From Capitella teleta (Eukaryota > Annelida > Polychaeta > Capitellidae): a stretch of 64,000 nucleotides of DNA. Numbering within the stretch: position 1 is the stretch's first letter; every line of letters starts with the position of its first letter. The notes under the pieces were generated by a model, which saw only the letters and a list, made by a program, of their open reading frames with translations, was not told the DNA's origin and did no database searches. Below are positions 59,212-64,000 of this stretch, piece after piece. The stretch covers positions 28,951 through 92,950 of the forward strand of contig KB310426.1 of assembly GCA_000328365.1 (NCBI GenBank). The letters run 5' to 3'. Both the position numbers and the translations under genes were made by a program.

Positions 59212-62079
59212 TGAAGAGAGAGTGATTTCGGGGTGGAGGAAGTGACGACAGCATGGACGTATTTCTTGCTTTGATGGGTCGGTTTGGCATATTTTCAGGG
59301 ATGCCGGGAGAGGTAGTCAGCGGGATTTGAGCTTCCAGGTTCGTAGACGATGTCGACACTGTAGCTTTGCAGGCGTAGACCCCAGCGGGCAATGCGGAGT
59401 GGGGGGTCTGGCTTCTTCCAGATGGAGGTAAGAGCTTGATGATCGGTCACAACAGTGAAGGATGAGCCACTGGTGTATATGTGAAAGTGTTCGCATGCCC
59501 ATACAACTGCCAGTGCTTCACGTTCTGTTTGCGAATATCGTTGCTCTGTCGGTGTCAGTGATCGGCTGGCGTAGACAATGGTTTTTGACATTCTGGGTGA
59601 GGATTGCTGTGATGCCTACGGGGCTAGCATCCACGTATATGACTGTAGGCTCATGAGGGTCGAAGAATGCGTTTGTGGTGGCATTCTGAATGCGTTGTTG
59701 CACTTCACGAAACGCTTTCTCTTGTTCTGAAGACCAGGTCCATTGTGCGTTCTTCTTCGTCAGTCATCGGAGAGGTTCTGTGATGGTGGCAAAGTCTCGG
59801 ATGAATCGAGCGCTGTACTGTACCATGCTGAGGAATGAGCGGACTTCGGAGGCGTTGTTTGGTCTCTGCATGTTTGTTAGGTCGGCGACTTTGTCTGGAT
59901 CGGGAGCCATGCTTTCTTTGCTGAAGGTGAATCCAAAGAATTGGACAGTGTTGCGGTTGAACTGACATTTGGGCGCATTTATGGTGAGTCCAGAGTCATG
60001 TAGTTTCTTGAGTGCTAAGTGGAGAGCTCGGTCGTGTTCAGCTTGACTGGAACCGAAGATGATGATATCGTCGATGACATTCTTGACACCTGGTATGCCA
60101 GCGAGTATGGTCTGGATGGTGTGCTGAAATGTCTCTGCAGCGGAGTTGACACCGAAGTGTAGGCGCTTGTACTGGAATATCCCCATGTGTGTCGAGAAGC
60201 AGGTGATGTAGCGACAAGCGGGGTGCAAGACCAGTTGATGGTAGCCAGATCTGAGATCAATCTTGCTGAAGATGGATGCTCCCTTGAGCGCGGTTGAGAG
60301 TTCTTCAATGGTCGGAGTGACATGACGCGTGCGGAGAATGGCTTTGTTAGCATCACGCATGTCGACACAGATGCGGATTTCTTCAGGGTTCTTAGGTTTT
60401 GGAGGGGTAACGATCCGGGACATCCATTCTGTAGGCCCATTGACCTTCTCATTGATGTCAGCATCAAAAAGTCTTTTCAGCTCTGCCTCAACCTCGTCGG
60501 TTATGAAACGGAATTCTGTAGTGAGGGCGAGCTACCGGCGGAACTGACTTGTCAATGTGTAGCATGACTTCTGTGTCCTTGAGACATCCGATGTCTTCGG
60601 TGATGCCTGGGTATTTGTTCAGGGGGCAATCACTGGATGAAGGGTTGAACACTGAATTGACTCCAATTTTCAGTATTCCGAGTTCCTCAGCGGTCTGTTT
60701 TCCCAACAGGGATGGATCTTTGCTTGGGATGACGATAAAGTTGGCACTGACGGTATTCTTTGAAGATGGAAGCTGTATACGTGTGTCAAACTCAGTTCTC
60801 GCTACCAAAGGCGGGAAGCCATAAGGATGTATGGTGCGATTGCATGGAGTGAACTGAATAGGAGTTTTGCGGAGCAGAGCGAATGCATCTTCGTTGATGA
60901 TATTGCATGAGGCGCCTGCGTCGATAATCATGCCGACCGGTGAACCTTCGATCAGTACTGTGATCTTGATGGATCCAGTGACAACAAAGACATCCTCTGA
61001 GTCACTTGATTCGGCTTTAGCTGCGTTTCTTTTGATGATTCGTACTTTATCTGTGCGGGCAGGTTTCTTCGTCGGCTTGGTTGGCGCTTTGGAGCGGCAC
61101 GCAGAGGAGAAATGTCCTTTCTTGTTGCATTTGAAGCAGACTATTTCTCTCGAGCAGCGACAGTCTGAACCAACATGGCCTTTTTGCCCACAGCAGAGTT
61201 TCTTTTGGTGAAGGTTTCTGCTGTCTGTCTCTGAATCTGGTCGGATTTTATGTGAGAGACTGTGTTCTGGTCGCTAGTGAGAGCCTGCGATTGAGTCTTG
61301 GAGGCTTCGCGGGATTGGGCAATGTCTAGTAGTCTCTTGAGGGACAAGTCTGTTTAGTTCTGAGATTGCTGGAGGAACAAGCATCCACTATCTGGTCCCT
61401 GATGTAGCTGTCGGTACTTTCTTGTGGGAATTCACAGAATTTGATCATTTCTCTGAATCTGGTTGCTTACTGAGAAACAGATTCATCAGGATGTTGTTTT
61501 ACTCTTCTGAACATTAGTTGGTTGTCGGGGATGTTTTTCTTAGGCAAGAAGTGTTCATTCAGGCCTTCGGACACGGCTGCATAGGAAGAACCAGGGTTCA
61601 GTAGGCCGCAGATGTCTCTGACCTCTGACCTGGCGCAATGTAGGAGCAGTTGCTTCTTCTAGATTGCCATTGCTCACACTACTGGCGTCAGCAAAACATT
61701 CAAAGTCTCTGAGCCATTTCTCCCATCGCTGTCCACCTGTAGCAGCATCTCCATGAGGGTCGAACGGCGAAGGAGGGGGAATGGTGACGGCAATGACTGA
61801 CATCGTGCAGGGCTGACGATGTTGACAGTTCGGTGTTGACGGTTCGGGTGTATATCAGCTGGTCGTCGGAAGCGCGCACAGTGAGCAGAGCGTTCACTGG
61901 TGCGGTACGGTCGGAGGTCAAGGTTGTCTCCCTCGTGTGGAATCCAGTCATGGAAAACGCAATAGATTCGGTTATTAACCAGCTAATTCAGAAGGAAAGG
62001 GCGGCATTAGCTTCTTGAAAACTTCATACGGATGGATGATCGGTCGGCTGGTGGTGCTCGCGCTTTTCTCGTCGCCAGA

Positions 62080-62199
62080 TGTTACATTGTTCAGAGAGGA
62101 CACAACGAGATGGTTGCTAAATGGGTCAGAGCTTAATTAATGTAACTGGGTCAAGGAGACCATAACGGCAAGAACGCGGGCAAAGCGCGGGATATCACA
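62080..62199 (-). repeat. 5' LTR of the gypsy element
   Basis: This 120-bp repeat has the same TG...CA ends. On the minus strand, sequence just inside reads TCTGGCGACGAG, the usual position for a tRNA primer-binding site beginning TGG. LTRs this short are at the low end for gypsy elements. Confidence 0.9.
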
Positions 62200-62601
62200 G
62201 TTATGAATTATAATTAACCAACATACCTTTGTTTTCAACGCACTGGTAACAATAGTGAACATTAATTGAAAATAAGATTTGATGAGTGAAGCGATCAGCA
62301 CATTCGATTCGAATGAAGTGAACACAGCTTCCTCGTGCATCAAGTATCGATTCTCGTGAACTATGAACTGTCAAGTACTGTAATTAATTTGATTATAATT
62401 TGTTTGTCTTGGTTCATGCGTTTATTTCATGATGGTACTCACAAACAAGCTGAATGTTTCCATGCAAATTCTGTGATTTTGAGAAGAGGACAATAGTTTC
62501 ACAGAAGAATAGGGAATCGAATCATAATTACAATTCCTTTATTTATTCATTTTGGATGTTTATCAGTGACCCAGATCACAGGTAGAAGAAAAATTTGTAT
62601 C

Positions 62602-62607
62602 TTTATT
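62602..62607 (-). promoter_or_regulatory. Poly(A) signal after the terminal exon
   Basis: AATAAA on the minus strand starts about 20 nt after the stop codon at 62626 and supports that exon as the 3' end of a transcript. Confidence 0.5.
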
Positions 62608-62625
62608 AGACACTCACGTCTTCAA

Positions 62626-62824
62626 CTATTCAAACACCTTCGTCAACACCAAAGCGTTCTCTGAATCGATCTTCTGAGCAATTAAATCAATGACGTCACT
62701 CTTATTTTTGTAAACGGGGATATTTGGTAGAAGGTGCAATTTGTCATCCTTTCTATTTCGATTGATGACATAACAATTTAGATAAATATGCGAGCTTTCT
62801 TCCAATGTGAATTCTGTGGATTCT
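62626..62824 (-). CDS. Terminal exon of an unidentified gene
   Basis: An acceptor (TTTTCCTTATCTAG) above 62824 opens a 199-nt exon encoding ESTEFTLEESSHIYLNCYVI, then NRNRKDDKLHLLPNIPVYKN, KSDVIDLIAQKIDSENALVL and TKVFE, followed by TAG at 62626. AATAAA follows about 20 nt later. The composition is protein-like and unlike the surrounding repeats. I do not recognise the family. Earlier exons must lie beyond the tandem repeat or outside the window; reading straight upstream instead gives a possible MFVEGASCIQKWSL start, which is less likely given the good acceptor. Confidence 0.5.
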
Positions 62825-63002
62825 CTAGATAAGGAAAACAGAACTAAACTCCACTTTTGAATACACGAGGCACCTTCAACGAACATTGAACGATGCCTTG
62901 CATCGACATGTACGCAAATTGGCAGAAATCAGTCCCCTATGATTCCTATCCCTACACCTGTAATTAGTTAATTATTTACATAATTATACCTATGAAGGAG
63001 TC

Positions 63003-63188
63003 ATAGGCCCATCCCAGCAAACACAGAACGTTAGGCAAACGTGGGAGACACGTGTAGGTAACCTTCCCTAACGTTACAAAATAACGTTATCTAACGTTAC
63101 TCAGGATGGGGGCAATAACGTTATCTAACGTTACCATGGTAACGTTAGGTAACGTTACTGTAACGTTATCTAACGTTACAAAAAATTT
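63003..63188. repeat. AACGTT-rich palindromic repeat cluster
   Basis: Starting at TCATAGGCCCATCCCAGCAA, the stretch holds repeated TAACGTTA palindromes (CTAACGTTACAAAATAACGT, ATCTAACGTTA, GGTAACGTTAGGTAACGTTA). The opening CCCAGCAAACACA followed by AACGTT resembles the ends of a short repeat family I remember from several aquatic invertebrates; that link is recollection only. It directly abuts the 231-bp tandem array. Confidence 0.6.
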
Positions 63189-64000
63189 ACACCTAACCTA
63201 ACCAAAAATAACTTAACCTAACCTAACCTAACCAAAAATAACCTGCATAGTAACATGATATACATGCACCTCATGTTGTTTTAACGAACCTTAATTAAAG
63301 CCACTGCATAACGTCTAATCTCATATTAAGTTACCAAACTTCATCAACCATTAGCTGCATATGTACAATTACCGGCACGTGTGTATCACGTTTGCCTAAC
63401 GTTAAATAACCAAATATTTACACCTAACCTAACCAATAATAACTTAACCTAACCTAACCTAACCAAAAATAACCTACATAGTAACATGATATACATGCAC
63501 ATCATGTTGTTTTAACGAACCCTAATTAAAGCCACTGCATAACGTCTAATCTCATATTAAGTTACCAAACTTCATCAACCATTAGCTGCATATGTACAAT
63601 TACCGGCACGTGTGTATCACGTTTGCCTAACGTTAAATAACCAAAAAATTTACACCTAACCTAACCAATAATAACTTAACCTAACCTAACCTAACCAAAA
63701 ATAACCTGCATAGTAACATGATATACATGCACCTCATGTTGTTTTAACGAACCTTAATTAAAGCCACTGCATAACGTCTAACCTCATATTAAGTTACCAA
63801 ACTTCATCAACCATTAGCTGCATATGTACAATTACCGGCACGTGTGTATCACGTTTGCCTAACGTTAAATAACCAAAAATGTACACCTAACCTAACCAAT
63901 AATAACTTAACCTAACCTAACCAATAATAACTTAACCTAACCTAACCAATAATAACCTGCATAGTAACATATACATGCACCTCATGTAAACAAACAATTA
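63189..64000. repeat. Tandem repeat, 231-bp unit, continuing past the window
   Basis: The block CACCTAACCTAACC recurs at 63190, 63421, 63653 and 63884, giving a period of 231-232 bp and about 3.5 copies before the edge. Each unit carries a run of CCTAA pentamers (TTAACCTAACCTAACC), then GCATAGTAACATGATATACA, GTTGTTTTAACGAACC, TTAGCTGCATATGTAC and TATCACGTTTGCCTAACG. Copies are nearly identical. This is a satellite-like array. Confidence 0.93.

Larger units (their letters stand above)
57266..62199 (-). mobile_element. Ty3/gypsy LTR retrotransposon, broken, with two nested SINEs
   Basis: An element of about 4.9 kb is flanked by the 5-bp target duplication GTTAT (57261-57265 and 62200-62204). 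In reading order it has a 5' LTR (62080-62199), a gag region with one CCHC zinc knuckle (CFKCNKKGHFSSAC), and an aspartic protease (IDAGAS). Next come reverse transcriptase (VIDDIIIFG), RNase H, and integrase with an HHCC finger and a DDE core. The 3' LTR is 57266-57385. The domain order is Ty3/gypsy, and the sequence style is closest to Mag-like elements. It is a fossil with several breaks in its coding region. The two LTRs differ at about 11 of 120 positions by eye, indicating a moderately old insertion. Confidence 0.93.

Noticed and set aside
63189-64000. Telomeric repeat array
   Set aside because: CCTAA runs are only a few units long and are embedded in a complex 231-bp unit, so this is a satellite rather than a telomere.
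1-64000. CRISPR arrays, operons or bacterial genes
   Set aside because: Introns, SINEs and animal gene families show a eukaryotic nuclear sequence, and no direct-repeat/spacer pattern is present.

Overview
The window is nuclear DNA from an invertebrate animal. It has many spliceosomal introns, an AT-rich background, Ty3/gypsy and LINE retrotransposons, tRNA-headed SINEs and animal-type genes. The best guess at phylum is Annelida. It rests on one argument: the left half is a giant collagen whose Gly-Pro-Ser/Thr chemistry and length match what is known of annelid cuticle collagens. That assignment is inference.

1-35.1 kb, minus strand: one gene fills the left half. It starts with a signal-peptide exon (ATG at 35120) and a von Willebrand A (vWA) exon (34059-34649). 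At least 46 collagen exons follow, and the last donor (position 85) shows that the gene runs out of the window. By hand the collagen exons total about 23.6 kb, or about 7,880 residues of Gly-X-Y. Each length fits a whole number of triplets, apart from six short interruptions and one single-base frameshift. All introns but one are phase 1 and split a Gly codon after its first base. The introns carry a LINE, a SINE and several MITE-like repeats.

35-54 kb: mostly non-coding, with transposon debris and two small genes whose exons are too short for an ORF scan. On the minus strand is SEM1/DSS1, the small acidic proteasome-lid and BRCA2 partner, in three exons between 42.7 and 46.5 kb. On the plus strand is a six- or seven-exon gene (50.1-52.0 kb) resembling ERICH2. 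Its last exon is not visible.

54.1-57.0 kb, minus strand: an ankyrin-repeat plus Mab-21/cGAS-like nucleotidyltransferase gene. The catalytic E-x-D...D residues are intact and the N-terminus carries a myristoylation motif. The reading frame is interrupted three times, so this copy is probably a recent pseudogene or carries sequence errors.

57.27-62.20 kb, minus strand: a broken Ty3/gypsy LTR element with 120-bp LTRs, a 5-bp target duplication and two nested SINE insertions. From 62.6 to 62.8 kb is the terminal exon of an unidentified gene with its poly(A) signal. From 63.0 kb to the end lies an AACGTT-rich palindromic stretch and then a 231-bp tandem repeat that continues past the window.
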